This document shows, piece after piece, positions 63,951 through 64,000 of a stretch of DNA of 64,000 bases. This DNA is from Microvirga lenta (lineage in GTDB: Bacteria > Pseudomonadota > Alphaproteobacteria > Rhizobiales > Beijerinckiaceae). Under the pieces are notes generated by a model. That model searched no databases. It was given only the letters and a program-made list of their open reading frames with translations, and was not told the origin of the DNA. The translations under genes and the position numbers were made by a program. The stretch spans positions 1 through 64,000 of the forward strand of contig NZ_JAJBBR010000005.1 of NCBI RefSeq assembly GCF_020532555.1, read 5' to 3'. Each line of letters starts with the position of its first letter. Positions within the stretch are counted from its first letter, which is position 1.

Positions 63951-64000
63951 ATGAGAGCCCATTCCCTCGAACTCACCACGGCCGAAGCCGCCTCGGGCCG
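63951..64000 (+). CDS. Start of a divergent gene, cut by window edge
   Basis: From the ATG at 63951 the frame stays open for 16 complete codons to the window end (RAHSLELTTAEAASG). It is divergent from the citrate synthase gene with 79 bases between starts. Too little is visible to assign a family. Confidence 0.35.
   Translation, partial: MRAHSLELTTAEAASG

Overview
The window looks like chromosomal DNA of an alphaproteobacterium of the order Hyphomicrobiales (Rhizobiales), most likely Methylobacteriaceae-like (for example Microvirga-like). The genus is an inference from the high-GC housekeeping block (BioY, LACTB2-like hydrolase, DUF1499, HDAC-like deacetylase, RibB with a decayed RibA half, aroC, fabI, pdxH, a short citrate synthase) and its palindromic intergenic repeats. 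Judged by eye, GC is moderate from 1 to 18000, clearly lower from 18000 to 26700 and from 42550 to 45100, and high elsewhere.

Region 1-26700 is accessory and mainly devoted to surface glycans. A 127-bp IS end opens the window, and a second copy of the same IS, missing its left end, lies at 9190-10025 in the same orientation; together they flank about 9.8 kb of cargo. The cargo holds two zinc-ribbon methyltransferases, an ArnE/EmrE-like small transporter, a PhyH-type dioxygenase, two polyprenyl-phosphate-type GT2 enzymes, a WbqC-like protein, a third methyltransferase and a glycosidase-like beta-propeller protein. Beyond the second IS a leftward series (14834 to 10026) encodes sugar-nucleotide enzymes: LegB-type dehydratase, nucleotidyltransferase, RMD-like reductase, NeuD/PglD-type acyltransferase and WecE-type transaminase. 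Behind it stands a 963-residue coiled-coil/GT2/GT4 glycosyltransferase. Two tRNA genes, Gln(TTG) and Pro(CGG), lie at 18333-18644. The low-GC segment after them encodes a dTDP-Fuc3NAc/Qui3NAc-type pathway (FdtB-like transaminase and a fused WxcM/FdtD-like acetyltransferase-ketoisomerase) interleaved with a Gtr-type glucosylation set (GT2, GtrA, GtrII-like). A NUDIX hydrolase and an RTX protein follow.

Region 27000-42300 is mostly core: small envelope proteins, DoxX, a stress-type membrane protein, BioY, an MBL hydrolase, DUF1499 behind a remnant of an M48 peptidase, MarR, patatin, an L,D-transpeptidase, an HDAC-like deacetylase, a Wzx-like flippase, ribB-aroC behind a long structured leader with a strong promoter, and pepT. 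Region 42550-45000 is a low-GC islet with DUF3892, BRCT and AlbA_2 (Schlafen-like) proteins.

Region 45400-64000 contains a DAO-type oxidoreductase, an SDR/NTF2-like pair divergent from an HxlR regulator, a secreted CAP-RTX protein, a fasciclin gene whose 3' end dissolves into a poly-G tract (possible assembly fault), an XRE-cupin regulator, a phosphatase-fabI-dnaJ-like series, pdxH, an SDR, and a compact leftward operon of a class III nucleotide cyclase with TPRs, a PAP2/vanadium-haloperoxidase-like protein with a (GGV)13 leader, and a subtilisin-like protease. That operon is the best candidate for an undescribed system. A short citrate synthase with Glu in place of the usual catalytic Asp closes the window, followed by the first codons of a divergent gene.
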